DNA of 64,000 bases from Rhodospirillales bacterium (GTDB taxonomy: Bacteria; Pseudomonadota; Alphaproteobacteria; Rhodospirillales; Rhodospirillaceae): NCBI GenBank assembly GCA_028278135.1, contig JANQEW010000029.1, positions 248,001 to 312,000 of the forward strand. The letters run 5' to 3'. The position numbers were made by a program, and so were the translations under genes. The notes beneath the pieces are model-generated. The model did no database searches. It was given only the letters and a program-made list of their open reading frames with translations, and was not told the DNA's origin. Every line of letters begins with the position of its first letter. The first letter of the stretch is position 1. This document shows, one piece after another, positions 1 to 8,129 of the stretch.

Positions 1-301
1 GTTGGGATGCCGAGTAGACATGCTTGACCCCGCGGATTTCAGTCATCATTCTTTCTAAAGGGTCTATAGCGAGACTCGCCACTTGCTCTGCAGACGCACC
101 AGGGTAATGGACAAAGACATCCACCATGGGTACAGAAATTTGAGGATCTTCTTGTCGAGGCGTAATCAAAAGGCCCAGAATACCAACGACGAGAGCGGCC
201 AGTAGCAGCAACGGCGAAAGTGGCGAATGGATAAAGGTTCTTGTCATGGTACCAGCAATGCCTAACCCATGGCGGTATCGCTCGCCTTTATCAGCCGTCA
301 T
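1..301 (-). CDS. RND efflux transporter permease, N-terminal part (runs off window)
   Basis: Only the first 100 codons are present; the gene continues past base 1. I translated it directly from the minus strand. After a short cytoplasmic lead come LGIAG, the T-R-x-F-I-x-S-P-L motif, a first transmembrane helix rich in Leu/Ala/Val, then PRQEDPQISVP, P-G-A-S-A-E-x-V and DPLE. These are the standard opening of AcrB/MexF-type inner-membrane proton antiporters. The ATG at 301 is chosen because in-frame coding resemblance extends upstream of the internal ATG at 247. It lies 125 bases downstream of the adaptor gene in the same direction, so the two should form a tripartite exporter with an outer-membrane channel not seen here. 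Substrate unknown. Confidence 0.85.
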   Translation of the reverse strand, partial: MTADKGERYRHGLGIAGTMTRTFIHSPLSPLLLLAALVVGILGLLITPRQEDPQISVPMVDVFVHYPGASAEQVASLAIDPLERMMTEIRGVKHVYSASQ

Positions 302-426
302 GACCACTTGCCTTTCGCAATCTTGTTGCCACAAGCCAGCCGGACTCCCTCCTCCCGACTCGTCAGCGTATCTCACAGAGAGAGTAGAATTTTTTCCGCT
401 ATCACTACGTCCTAACGCCCTAAAAA

Positions 427-1593
427 TTATTTGCTACTTGAATCTGCCCTCACGCCAGAGACTAACCCTGGTGGCGGATTCACGATCACCTGATCGCCGG
501 CATGAACTCCGGAAAGAACGCTAATAAAATCTCCCCCCAGAGAACTACCCACACGAATGACCCGCAGTGATGGGAGTCCTTCCTGAATAATGAATACATT
601 GGGTAAACTACCTCGCCATACCACCGCCTGTTCCGGAAGAACAGGAAATTCACGGCTCGGTTTCGTTGTGTCCGGAATCTGTACCTCAGCATACATCCCT
701 GCTCCTCCAGGGACTCCTTTAGGAAGATCAAATTTGACCGTCACTGTGTGACGGGTACTATCGGCCATTGGATAAATTTGGGCTACACGCGCATTGACTT
801 CGATTCCCTTATCATCCAGAATTCCGCCGGCGTCCAGTCGGGCGGGCAGCAGCATACCCTTTTCAAGACCTGCGACTAGTCGCACGGGCACGTCTGCTTG
901 AATACGTAAGAAGGCCGTGTGGGCAAACTGTAATAAGAGCTGCCCTGGTTGTACAGTATCGCCAACCTCAACGACCTTCTTGACTATCGTACCGTCGAAT
1001 GGAGCCGTGAGCTGAGCGTCACGTAACTTAGCATTAAGCTGTTCGAGTTGTGCTGTTGCTTGCATCAGGGCGCCTTGTGCCTGCTGCACGCCAGCCCCTT
1101 GTGCATACCAGTCCGCATAGCGTTCGAGACCCGTATCACTGCGGCCGATCATGTTAGAAAAGCCACGAGTAAAGAACTGGTCGAACATGTTTGGCATGCC
1201 CATGCCTGGCATAGCATTCGGGGTATTACTACGTGGAGACCATATTTCTCGTGAGTATTGTACACGTGCATTGCGAAGTGCTGCTTCTGCGTTTGCAATT
1301 TGCGCTAACGCCGCTCTGCGTTGTGCCTGAATTTGCGAGTCATCCACCTGGATGAGGAGCGAATCAGCCGCGAGACTATCACCTTCCACACCTGCAATGA
1401 AGGTCACCTGACCCGGTATTTGGGCAGAAAGATTGACTTCTTTGTACGGGACAACCGTTCCGCCAACAGTAGACGTATGAGCGACTTGCGCTGTGGTGAC
1501 AGTCACAGTCTGGTACTCAGACGCCAATACATTTCCACCGATACTGCAAAGACTCAACAGAGTTGCAGTGATGACCCTGGGTATTGTTGGCAT
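427..1593 (-). CDS. RND efflux periplasmic adaptor (membrane fusion protein)
   Basis: 388 aa. Residues 1-25 form a signal peptide (hydrophobic stretch ending A-S). Residues 42-85 are the first half of a lipoyl-like domain (GGTVVPYKEVNLSAQIPGQV), followed by an alpha-hairpin (about 87-192), the second lipoyl half with APFDGTIVKKVVEVGDTVQPGQ (about 197-220) and C-terminal beta domains. This is the HlyD/AcrA-type adaptor that links an inner-membrane RND pump to an outer-membrane channel. The hairpin carries an unusual insertion of about 45 residues (118-165) rich in Met, Gly, Pro and Asn. The gene starts 3 bases after the SCP2-like gene ends and precedes the permease, so the three are probably one transcript. 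Confidence 0.88.
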   Translation of the reverse strand: MPTIPRVITATLLSLCSIGGNVLASEYQTVTVTTAQVAHTSTVGGTVVPYKEVNLSAQIPGQVTFIAGVEGDSLAADSLLIQVDDSQIQAQRRAALAQIANAEAALRNARVQYSREIWSPRSNTPNAMPGMGMPNMFDQFFTRGFSNMIGRSDTGLERYADWYAQGAGVQQAQGALMQATAQLEQLNAKLRDAQLTAPFDGTIVKKVVEVGDTVQPGQLLLQFAHTAFLRIQADVPVRLVAGLEKGMLLPARLDAGGILDDKGIEVNARVAQIYPMADSTRHTVTVKFDLPKGVPGGAGMYAEVQIPDTTKPSREFPVLPEQAVVWRGSLPNVFIIQEGLPSLRVIRVGSSLGGDFISVLSGVHAGDQVIVNPPPGLVSGVRADSSSK

Positions 1594-1596
1594 GCT

Positions 1597-1992
1597 TCAA
1601 ACGCGCCCCATAACCTCGAAACTCTTAATAAACGGGCCAGCCATTCGTGGATCTTTGATCATTGCACCGTAGTCGCCGACTTTGAACCGTAGCTTACGCG
1701 ACGTGTATGCTACACCAAGCCCCATTAAGCCAGGGGGTTTACGCATCCACTTTGTCCAATCTTCCTGACTCGCCCGTAAATCCCAGTTTAAAATTTGATT
1801 ATCATAAGCCATGCCTTCCTTTGCTCGACCATTCTCAACGATGAGGACACCACGCGGCTGCCCCTCATCAAGGAAGCCATACGCGATGTTACTGCTGAAG
1901 CCGATCTTTGCCAACTCTTCCAAGAGAGCTGGCTCCGCATTCCAGGCAGCGGCAAACTTGTCCATCCATTCACTCGAAAATAATTCGGCCAT
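1597..1992 (-). CDS. SCP2-like (sterol carrier/lipid-binding domain) protein
   Basis: 131 aa, soluble, no signal peptide. The order is an N-terminal helix with a W-x-x-K-F-A-A-A-W pattern, a strand pair around residues 36-62 (YGFLDEGQPRGVLIVENG) and a C-terminal region with MRKPPGLMGLGVAYTSRKLRFKVGDYGAMIKDP. The length and the final K-G-D-Y-x-x-M segment fit the small SCP2 sterol-transfer fold, which makes a hydrophobic tunnel for lipids. I assign it by fold-like pattern rather than by a diagnostic motif. It is the first gene of an apparent operon with an RND adaptor and pump, which suggests a lipid or hydrophobic cargo for that exporter; this is inference. Confidence 0.5.
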   Translation of the reverse strand: MAELFSSEWMDKFAAAWNAEPALLEELAKIGFSSNIAYGFLDEGQPRGVLIVENGRAKEGMAYDNQILNWDLRASQEDWTKWMRKPPGLMGLGVAYTSRKLRFKVGDYGAMIKDPRMAGPFIKSFEVMGRV

Positions 1993-2265
1993 GAATCTCC
2001 CCCATTACTGACCCCTGTACTGACGTACTGACCCATGCATTCTTTGAGCTTAAGAGACAGTCACTGTCGAATGAAAACATAGTACTTTATCACAGCCTCG
2101 CAATCGCACCGCTCTCGAGCGGTTCGCCTTATCACGTCGGCGACAAGGTTGCAAGCCGTTGCATACGCACTCAGTGTATGGGCATACTTTTCGTTACATC
2201 ACGTCACATCATAATATACACAATCTCATACTCAAAGTTACATACTCACTCACAAAGCTGGGCTT

Positions 2266-2330
2266 CCGAATACCTGAATCAATAATCCGAATACCTGAAT
2301 CAATAATCCATATGGGCTACATATGGGCTG
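2266..2330. repeat. Two consecutive tandem duplications (21 bp x2, then 11 bp x2)
   Basis: Positions 2266-2286 and 2287-2307 are identical 21-base units. They are followed directly by CATATGGGCTA (2309-2319) and CATATGGGCTG (2320-2330), which differ at the last base. Two separate duplication events lie side by side in a spacer. Confidence 0.9.
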
Positions 2331-2351
2331 ATAGCAATCAGACCCATGATG

Positions 2352-2385
2352 ACAGGATACAAAGTGTTACAGGATACAAAGTGTG
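2352..2385. repeat. 17-bp tandem duplication
   Basis: ACAGGATACAAAGTGTT at 2352-2368 is followed at once by the same unit with a G as its last base at 2369-2385. The unit length is not a multiple of three and lies outside any gene. Confidence 0.9.
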
Positions 2386-2853
2386 ACCGACCAATCCGCT
2401 GACGGCAGCGGTCTGCTCAGGGGACGAGCCCAGGAAGGAAACTGACTCGCTGAGCGTATTTTACATTGTCACGATCACCTTTACATGCTCATGTGCGGCC
2501 GTCTCTTTCTATTGCATTGCAGTAGAATGTGAAAGTGTCGCAACAGAAACATTAGTCTCAATTTGAGTGTAGGCCATTCAGCTGCACCGAAGTGGTGCAG
2601 CATTTCTGAAGAATCTATCAAGTCGTATTTACAGATACGCATGCTTGTTCTCTGAGTTTGCACATCTCTGTTCGTGTCATGTGAGGAAGACAATATTCCT
2701 TATTCCATGGAGCGACTCGGATTATCGGATTATAAGTCACTTTATCATTATCATTTACATGGCTACCTTTTTATTAAGGTATTTTGGTCCTTGTAGGGGC
2801 TCCTGATGGTTCAGCCGTTGATCACAAATGGAAACTCTGGCAGTGTGGCAATG

Positions 2854-2877
2854 ATTCTGTCTGTAATTCTGTCTGTA
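2854..2877. repeat. 12-bp tandem duplication
   Basis: ATTCTGTCTGTA occurs twice in a row at 2854-2865 and 2866-2877, in non-coding sequence. Confidence 0.9.
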
Positions 2878-2904
2878 GCCCCGCCTTCAGAGATTCTGGA
2901 ACAG

Positions 2905-2940
2905 ATCGTGAGTGCCAAGAGAATCGTGAGTGCCAAGAGA
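2905..2940. repeat. 18-bp exact tandem duplication
   Basis: ATCGTGAGTGCCAAGAGA is present twice without any intervening base (2905-2922 and 2923-2940), 120 bases upstream of the coiled-coil membrane protein gene. Confidence 0.9.
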
Positions 2941-3061
2941 GTTTCGTGACAAAGGGTGAAAAGGCGGAAAGAGTGTACGATCGAGAACAACAATGTCATG
3001 GAACAAATGGCGGGCAGGGCGCTTCGTTTCGATGGAGTAGTAGCGAAAGAAGAAAGGGGCT

Positions 3062-3466
3062 ATGAGAAATTTCGTCGTCAAGAACCCTGTTGGTGTCACA
3101 GTGCTAGCCGGCATCCTGGGCGTTATGGGTTTCTTCACATTTGTCATGTATGGGATGGCCCGCAATCTCGACACCATGACAACCGTGATGCAAAAGATGG
3201 GCAATGATCTGACCAGTATGGCAGAGGTGCAGAACACCATGGGGCACGATATTTCCAGTATGTCGCAGGATATCAGTGTGATGCGCAAGTCTATAAGCCA
3301 CATTAATGAGGCTGTAGGTCAGGTGTCTCAGAACGTGAGCTTAATGGCAGGTAACGTAACACAGATGACCAGTATGGTCAGTCGTATGTCTTATGACATT
3401 GGTCGTGGTGCTTACTCCTTTTCCTCTCCGATGAACTACATGAACAACATGTTTTTCGGGCCATAA
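3062..3466 (+). CDS. Membrane-anchored methionine-rich coiled-coil protein, function unknown
   Basis: 134 aa. The start ATG has a strong ribosome site (AAAGGGG, 7 bases upstream). Residues 1-8 are basic, residues 10-30 form one transmembrane helix (VTVLAGILGVMGFFTFVMYG), and from about residue 32 to 108 the protein is a perfect heptad array: eleven consecutive seven-residue units whose fourth position is Leu/Ile/Val (once Met, once Gln) and whose seventh is Met (Ile or Val in two). This predicts an uninterrupted parallel coiled coil of about 11 nm. There are 18 Met in the chain, and the C-terminal tail is again Met/Asn/Phe-rich. It resembles the shaft of chemoreceptor- or scaffold-type proteins but has no signalling tip. 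It stands alone between large gaps. I do not recognise the family. Confidence 0.75.
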   Translation: MRNFVVKNPVGVTVLAGILGVMGFFTFVMYGMARNLDTMTTVMQKMGNDLTSMAEVQNTMGHDISSMSQDISVMRKSISHINEAVGQVSQNVSLMAGNVTQMTSMVSRMSYDIGRGAYSFSSPMNYMNNMFFGP

Positions 3467-3467
3467 T

Positions 3468-3500
3468 TTGAGGGTAATTCTCTCTTGAGGGTAATTCTCT
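3468..3500. repeat. 17-bp tandem duplication just after a stop codon
   Basis: TTGAGGGTAATTCTCTC at 3468-3484 is repeated from 3485, with the last base changed. It begins two bases after the stop codon of the coiled-coil gene. Confidence 0.9.
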
Positions 3501-3605
3501 ATTTCTCAACGAGTTTAGATGCTCTTTAGGGTTTAAGCTTCAGTCAAAGCTGGTGATGCTGTGAAATTGCTGATCATCAGCGCTGGAGGGCTTTGGTCTG
3601 CAGCG

Positions 3606-3618
3606 CCCCCCCCCCCCC
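3606..3618. repeat. Run of 13 C
   Basis: Thirteen consecutive C residues in non-coding sequence, the longest homopolymer noticed in the window. Length should be treated cautiously because such tracts are prone to sequencing and assembly error. Confidence 0.85.
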
Positions 3619-4098
3619 ATATTGAGTGCTCTGAGGAAAAACGGCATAGAGCGGATCAACAGCGCAGTGGTTGACTATCAGTGCCGCCATTGCCCTGTCT
3701 GAGCTGAGACTGAGCGAGAAGTGGGGCAAAAGAAAAACTGAGATCAGCACACGCATATCACATCGTGCTCAGCGTTGGACGGCAGAACACAAGTCTGTTT
3801 TGGTGAGGGAGGGTGAGGGCACAAACTTTTTTTGACCGTAATGACAGTATGAGGCCCCTTCTCCTCTCCCTGTATCCTCTCTCTGACACAGACGACACAG
3901 ACGCTCATTTTTACAGTGCCGATTCGGTCCCGATATGGAATGGGTATACCGTATGAACATTCCGTGTTTTCACACTCTACTAGACTTGCTCTATACTGGC
4001 TATCCTATGGCGCCTTGCAACCAGAGTACGCACCTACGCACGCCAGTATCCGGCCCCCAGCCCAATAGATGACTCCGGTGCTTCTGGGCCTGCTTTCT

Positions 4099-4728
4099 TT
4101 AGAGTTCATTCTCACGGTGACGCATCCATAATAACCGGAATGGTCTGATCAATGTCCATAGACAATAAAGAGTCGCACCAACACCGGCTGCTGTGAAGAA
4201 AGGCACCAAACAGCCAAACCAAGTGAGGGGGGCAAGCAAATAAATACCATCTTCTAGTTCAAAGCCAGCGATCATTGGATAAGTAAGGGTTGTATCACCA
4301 ACGTTTTCACTGGTCTCGGCATCTATCCACAGATTGAATCCCATAGCCAATACGGCTGATACTGCACCCATTAACCCTAGACTGATCGCCCACGTGTCTA
4401 GAACGCTTTCGACGAGACCAAAGCCGAGACCACAAAAAAGAGCTGCATAGCTGAGACCACCTGTTGCGTAATCAAAATAATATCCAAAACGTGATTGCCG
4501 CTCTGACTGACGTGCCAATTCACCATCCCAATGATCCATGAAGCGTGCCAGAACAAATAAACCTGCACCACAATTTTGCCAGAGTGTTTCGCTGCTGGCG
4601 AGACACAAAGCTCCTGCTAAGGCGAGAAAAAGACTCAAAGTTGTAAGATGATTTGGCGAAATGAATGTTCCTATCAGAGGTCGCACTAAGACACGCGCAA
4701 GGCGTTGATCAAAGGGAGGTTTTTGCAT
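4099..4728 (-). CDS. CDP-alcohol phosphatidyltransferase family protein, catalytic Asp replaced
   Basis: 209 aa from the ATG at 4728, chosen because AAGGA precedes it and because the second paralog (34048) then aligns from residue 1 without gaps. It is a multi-helix inner-membrane protein. The family signature D-x2-D-G-x2-A-R-x8-G-x3-D-x3-D should coordinate the metal and supply the catalytic base. Here D65, D68, G69, R73, G82 and D86 are present, but residue 90 is Gly (codon GGT, plus-strand 4459-4461) where the paralog has Asp. Loss of the fourth Asp is known to abolish activity in characterised members, so this copy is probably inactive or repurposed. It also has a second shared motif AGFELEDG near the C-terminus. 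The substrate alcohol is unknown. Confidence 0.82.
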   Translation of the reverse strand: MQKPPFDQRLARVLVRPLIGTFISPNHLTTLSLFLALAGALCLASSETLWQNCGAGLFVLARFMDHWDGELARQSERQSRFGYYFDYATGGLSYAALFCGLGFGLVESVLDTWAISLGLMGAVSAVLAMGFNLWIDAETSENVGDTTLTYPMIAGFELEDGIYLLAPLTWFGCLVPFFTAAGVGATLYCLWTLIRPFRLLWMRHRENEL

Positions 4729-4974
4729 AGCGACTTCCTTGGTGTTGCAGAGGCAGAACATATTAAACTACTCTATGCCAATAGGGTCGTTTTGTCGCCA
4801 CTCTGTCAACCTGACGCCGTAAGTCCTCTTCACAGCATGTTCAAACCACGCTATAAATCTAGTGCTTGGTATGCTCAGACGTGCCGACTACATCCGGCCG
4901 CCTATATTTCAGGTGTTATCTACGCTGGCGAGCTATTCAGAAATGCGAAAGTCATTAGCAGAGGAGTAAGAGCC

Positions 4975-5181
4975 CTGGTTCAGGTACTTGTGCGCGATAA
5001 TAATGTCGATCAGGCGTTAAAAGCCCTTAAAAAGAAAATGCAGCGCGAGGGCATATTTCGAGAAATGAAGCTAAGGCGAAGTTATGAAAAACCTTCAGAA
5101 CGTAATGCACGCGAAAGAGCAGAAGCTGTTCGCCGTGCGCGTAAGCTTGAGCGTAAAAGACTTGAGCGAGAAGGTTTCTAG
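4975..5181 (+). CDS. rpsU: 30S ribosomal protein S21, apparent CTG start
   Basis: 68 aa, matching the family from residue 2: [20 protein letters not shown], then the REGIFREMK segment and a long basic helix ending [12 protein letters not shown]. The position of the family's initiator Met is occupied by CTG (4975-4977), preceded by AGAGGAG at a good distance of eight bases. The next in-frame ATG upstream (4838) would add 46 residues with no similarity to S21, so a CTG start created by one base change from ATG is the simplest reading. S21 sits on the 30S platform near the 3' end of 16S rRNA and aids initiation. The gene diverges from the CDP-alcohol transferase gene. Confidence 0.88.
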   Translation: MVQVLVRDNNVDQALKALKKKMQREGIFREMKLRRSYEKPSERNARERAEAVRRARKLERKRLEREGF

Positions 5182-5533
5182 CCTGAAGCTAGTGGAAAAG
5201 ACTCTCCCTAGCAAACTAGGTGTGGTGGGAAGGGACATAAGAGACATGATCAATGGTGTGTACGTGTGTACTCACGTACTCACAAGATTCCGTGTGCTTC
5301 CATGCCTTCTGCATGACCTAGCCTCCCGTAAAGACGCGATCACACGTTCATCATTTCTCTCATCCTTCTGCTTGCCGTGTCAGTCAGTAATACTCAGTGA
5401 CTCGAATAATCCCCCCATAATTCGAGTCCCCGGTTATACAGGGCGTTTCAGTCCTTATTGCCAGGAAGCCAGTGCCCCTACATAATTCTGCCCTCAGTTA
5501 TGGAGCTGGGCAATATGGCAGGGAAGGATAACA
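5182..5533. other. 352-bp spacer with clustered CTAG sites after rpsU
   Basis: No gene. From the rpsU stop onward four CTAG tetramers occur within about 45 bases (5178-5219), the last two forming a small hairpin CCTAG-CAAA-CTAGG (5207-5220). No T tract follows. The remainder holds nothing I can name; the last 20 bases include GGGAAGG, the ribosome site of ubiK. Confidence 0.6.
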
Positions 5534-5878
5534 ATGCAGACACAAAATCGCTTTTTTGATGATCTCGCTCGCTTACTAGGTGGTGCTGCTGGCACATTAT
5601 CAGGTATCCGTAATGAGATCGAAGGATTGTTCCGCCATCAGTTTGAACGTTTACTAACCAATACTGAGTTGGTCAGCCGTGACGAGTTTGAAATTCTCTA
5701 CACTCTAACCCAAACTGCTCGTAGCAATCAGGAAAACCTAGAAAAGCGGCTCGCCGCTCTTGAGGCTCGAGCTGCGGCGCTCAGTCGTCGCACTTCTTTC
5801 CTCAGACGCCTGCCGGCCCGCCGGCGGCGCACGATCAATAAAAATATCATTAAACAATATAACAGAAAAAAATGTTAA
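5534..5878 (+). CDS. ubiK: UbiK-type accessory factor (BMFP/YqiC-like coiled coil)
   Basis: 114 aa. Residues 1-85 match the membrane-fusogenic/UbiK family: an amphipathic N-terminal helix with FFDDLARLLGGAAGTLSGIR, EIEGLFRHQFERLL, then VSRDEFEILYTLTQTARS and a short C-terminal coiled coil NLEKRLAALEAR. In E. coli UbiK helps the lipid-associated steps of ubiquinone synthesis by bridging UbiJ/COQ9-like proteins; in other bacteria the family is called BMFP. The last 30 residues are a basic Arg/Lys/Asn tail, longer than usual. The gene has a GGAAGG ribosome site and stands alone upstream of a tRNA gene. Confidence 0.72.
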   Translation: MQTQNRFFDDLARLLGGAAGTLSGIRNEIEGLFRHQFERLLTNTELVSRDEFEILYTLTQTARSNQENLEKRLAALEARAAALSRRTSFLRRLPARRRRTINKNIIKQYNRKKC

Positions 5879-6124
5879 TATAAAAATATTGAAACCACAT
5901 TTTTCTCTCTGTATAACAGAGTATTATTAAGTATATACTTTACAAAGGGTTAAACTTTATATTGTGATTTTGCAGATGTATTCTGCACATGCCTCAGACG
6001 GGGATTTTTCGGGTGAGTTAACAAACAAGTCGTGAAGACATTTTTTTTGACAAGGAGGTATGCATTCCGTGTTTACAAGATCTATTGAACCGTGTTCCTT
6101 TTATTTTTGACCATCCTTCTGGTG

Positions 6125-6201
6125 GCATCCGTAGCTCAGGTGGATAGAGTGCTGCCCTCCGAAGGCAGAGGCCGTGGGTTCGAATCCCGCCGGGTGCGCC
6201 A
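6125..6201 (+). tRNA. tRNA-Arg, anticodon CCG
   Basis: A complete 77-nt cloverleaf can be drawn by eye. The acceptor stem GCATCCG pairs with CGGGTGC (one T-G wobble), the D stem is GCTC/GAGT, and the anticodon stem CTGCC/GGCAG encloses loop CTCCGAA with anticodon CCG. The T stem GTGGG/CCCGC encloses TTCGAAT, the discriminator is G, and CCA is encoded. It decodes CGG. No T-run terminator follows. Confidence 0.96.
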
Positions 6202-6285
6202 ACGCTGCAGCAGAAAGCGCATAGAGAGCGAGCGTGTCTGTGGTGACTTGCTTAGAGAGAGTCGCGTTTAACCGCCCTTGCTGAG

Positions 6286-7488
6286 TTAAGGCCGTTGCGC
6301 TCTGTACGCTTCAAGAGAAGCTGTAAAACGTTTAAACAAGTAAAAGCTGTCTGTCGGACCTGGTGAGGCTTCTGGATGGTATTGCACAGAGAACACTGGC
6401 CTTTCCCGCACTTGCAGGCCCTCCAGTGAGCCATCAAACAGAGAAGTGTGCGTTTCTACCACGTTAGCTGGCAGCGTGACACGGTCGACACAGAATCCAT
6501 GATTTTGACTCGTAATTTCAACACGGCCCGTGACAAGATCTTTGACAGGCTGATTGGCACCGCGGTGACCCACTTTTAGTTGGTATGTCTGTGCACCAAG
6601 TGCAATTGCAAGCATCTGATGTCCAAGACATATACCAAATAATGGTAAACCAGATTCTAGTAGTGATTGTATAACGGGTACAACGTAGGTACCTGTCGCG
6701 GCAGGATCTCCTGGGCCATTGGACAGTAACACACCATCCGGCTTGTGTTGTTGAATCTCGTTAAAAGTAGTCGTCGCAGGCACTACTGTAACACGACATC
6801 CTGCAGTAGATAAACACCGCAGAATGTTACGTTTCGCACCGTAGTCCATAACGACTACATGCCAACGTGGGTTGCGGCAGCAACCATAGCCCTGCTCAGG
6901 CTGCCAGGCAGTTTCATCCCAGCGGTAGGTCTGCCGACAGCTCACTTCCTTCGCGAGATCCAGTCCCGCACTTCCTGGCCACGCCCGTGCCTGTGTCTGT
7001 AGCGCTACAAGATCGAGCTTACTCTTTGTCTCTGCATGGGCGATGACCCCATTGGGCGCTCCAAGGTCACGAATGCGACGAGCTAAACATCGGGTGTCAA
7101 CGCCACACAGACCAATCAAACGCTGACTCTCTAGCCAACGACCCAGGGAAAAAAGTGCTCGCCAGTTGGACGGCTGACTCGTGGTAGCCCGCATAATACA
7201 TCCCCGTGCTGCCGGCATAGCAGATTCGATATCCTCACTATTCGTACCTACGTTGCCGATATGGGGAAAAGTGAAAGTAATAATTTGTCCAGCGTAGGAA
7301 GGATCTGTCAGTATCTCCTGGTAGCCGGTCATTGCGGTGTTAAACACCACCTCACCTGTTGCCGTTCCCATGGCGCCGACTCCATACCCCCAGAACACAG
7401 TGCCATCGGACAGTACTAAACAGGCGTTGGTATTGAGAATGTATGGCCTATTGTGAGACAGAGGAACAAGAGGTCGCATCGCTCTCAC
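6286..7488 (-). CDS. carA: Carbamoyl-phosphate synthase small subunit (glutamine amidotransferase)
   Basis: 400 aa. CarA hydrolyses glutamine and channels ammonia to CarB to make carbamoyl phosphate for arginine and pyrimidines. The N-terminal domain carries [37 protein letters not shown] and [17 protein letters not shown]. The class I amidotransferase domain has the nucleophile elbow [11 protein letters not shown] and the His-Glu pair in YHPEASPGP. It is intact and of usual length. carB is not adjacent; the gene is monocistronic and divergent from dnaG across a 640-base gap where alphaproteobacteria often carry yqeY. Confidence 0.96.
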   Translation of the reverse strand: MRAMRPLVPLSHNRPYILNTNACLVLSDGTVFWGYGVGAMGTATGEVVFNTAMTGYQEILTDPSYAGQIITFTFPHIGNVGTNSEDIESAMPAARGCIMRATTSQPSNWRALFSLGRWLESQRLIGLCGVDTRCLARRIRDLGAPNGVIAHAETKSKLDLVALQTQARAWPGSAGLDLAKEVSCRQTYRWDETAWQPEQGYGCCRNPRWHVVVMDYGAKRNILRCLSTAGCRVTVVPATTTFNEIQQHKPDGVLLSNGPGDPAATGTYVVPVIQSLLESGLPLFGICLGHQMLAIALGAQTYQLKVGHRGANQPVKDLVTGRVEITSQNHGFCVDRVTLPANVVETHTSLFDGSLEGLQVRERPVFSVQYHPEASPGPTDSFYLFKRFTASLEAYRAQRP

Positions 7489-8129
7489 CTTCTGAAAAGG
7501 TTGCTCCGCAACAGGATCCCTTGACGGAATATCCGTCCATTTGTTGCCACGGAAGGATTGGACACACTTTGCCTGTTGCCTGTAAGTAACATCGTGTCAT
7601 TCAGTTGTAAAGCGTCATCCTGTCTCAAGAAGGCACTGAGAGATGGTGATCATGCGGTGGATGATCTCAATCCTGAAGCAGGCAGCCTCTGTCAAGGAAA
7701 GACGAAAGAGACAGAAAATACGTTTGATCCTAGTTGCTTTGAAAAAGCGTGACTCCGTTGCTTGTAGCGATGTGAGTCTTGGGAAAAAGAAAATTTACAT
7801 ATTTTAGAAAAATTATACAATAATAATAATCTTTATGTATTTCTTTTACAGAAAATTCCCGTTAGAGAGATCTTTCTCCCTTGAAAGAGTATGAAAAGAG
7901 TATGAAATGACGATGGCTCGAGTATAGAGGCTGCGATTGAGACTCGCGGCGCTCATGGCCTCTAGGGCGGGTTACAACCACTTCACTTTACAAACGTATT
8001 ACGCTGGGCTGGTAAAATAGATTTTGTACGAGCCAGCGCTTTGAGCACGTTGATCTTGCGGACTCACCCGCAGCTCGCTAGCTAGCCAAAAAAAGTAGCG
8101 CTTGAGCGGTTTGCCTTGCAAAGGTGCCT
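7489..8129. other. 640-bp gene-free spacer between divergent carA and dnaG
   Basis: It must contain both promoters, but I cannot define them with confidence. A small near-tandem repeat (AAAGAGTATGA, twice) lies at 7884-7905 and an AT-rich block at 7795-7850. No remnant of the GatB/YqeY gene often found here is recognisable. Confidence 0.55.

Larger units (their letters stand above)
1993..3061. other. 1.07 kb gene-free spacer with many short tandem duplications
   Basis: No convincing coding frame on either strand; the short open frames have no ribosome site or recognisable composition. The stretch carries at least five adjacent two-copy repeats (listed separately) and a broken one at 2010-2035 built on CTGTACTGACGTACTGACCC. 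Its last 20 bases hold the AAAGGGG ribosome site of the gene at 3062. Confidence 0.7.
3467..4098. other. 632-bp gene-free spacer between convergent genes
   Basis: No credible gene. It contains a 17-bp tandem duplication directly after the coiled-coil gene, a run of 13 C residues at 3606-3618 and otherwise low-information sequence. I see no clear hairpin followed by a T tract for either convergent neighbour. Confidence 0.65.

Noticed and set aside
2266-2385. Possible CRISPR array
   Set aside because: Repeats are directly adjacent without unique spacers and each unit occurs only twice.
2159-2386. 75-codon plus-strand open frame
   Set aside because: It consists largely of the tandem duplications and has no ribosome site.
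4705-4974. In-frame N-terminal extension of rpsU from an upstream ATG
   Set aside because: The extra residues have no S21 similarity, overlap the divergent gene's start and lack a ribosome site; the CTG with AGAGGAG fits the family start exactly.
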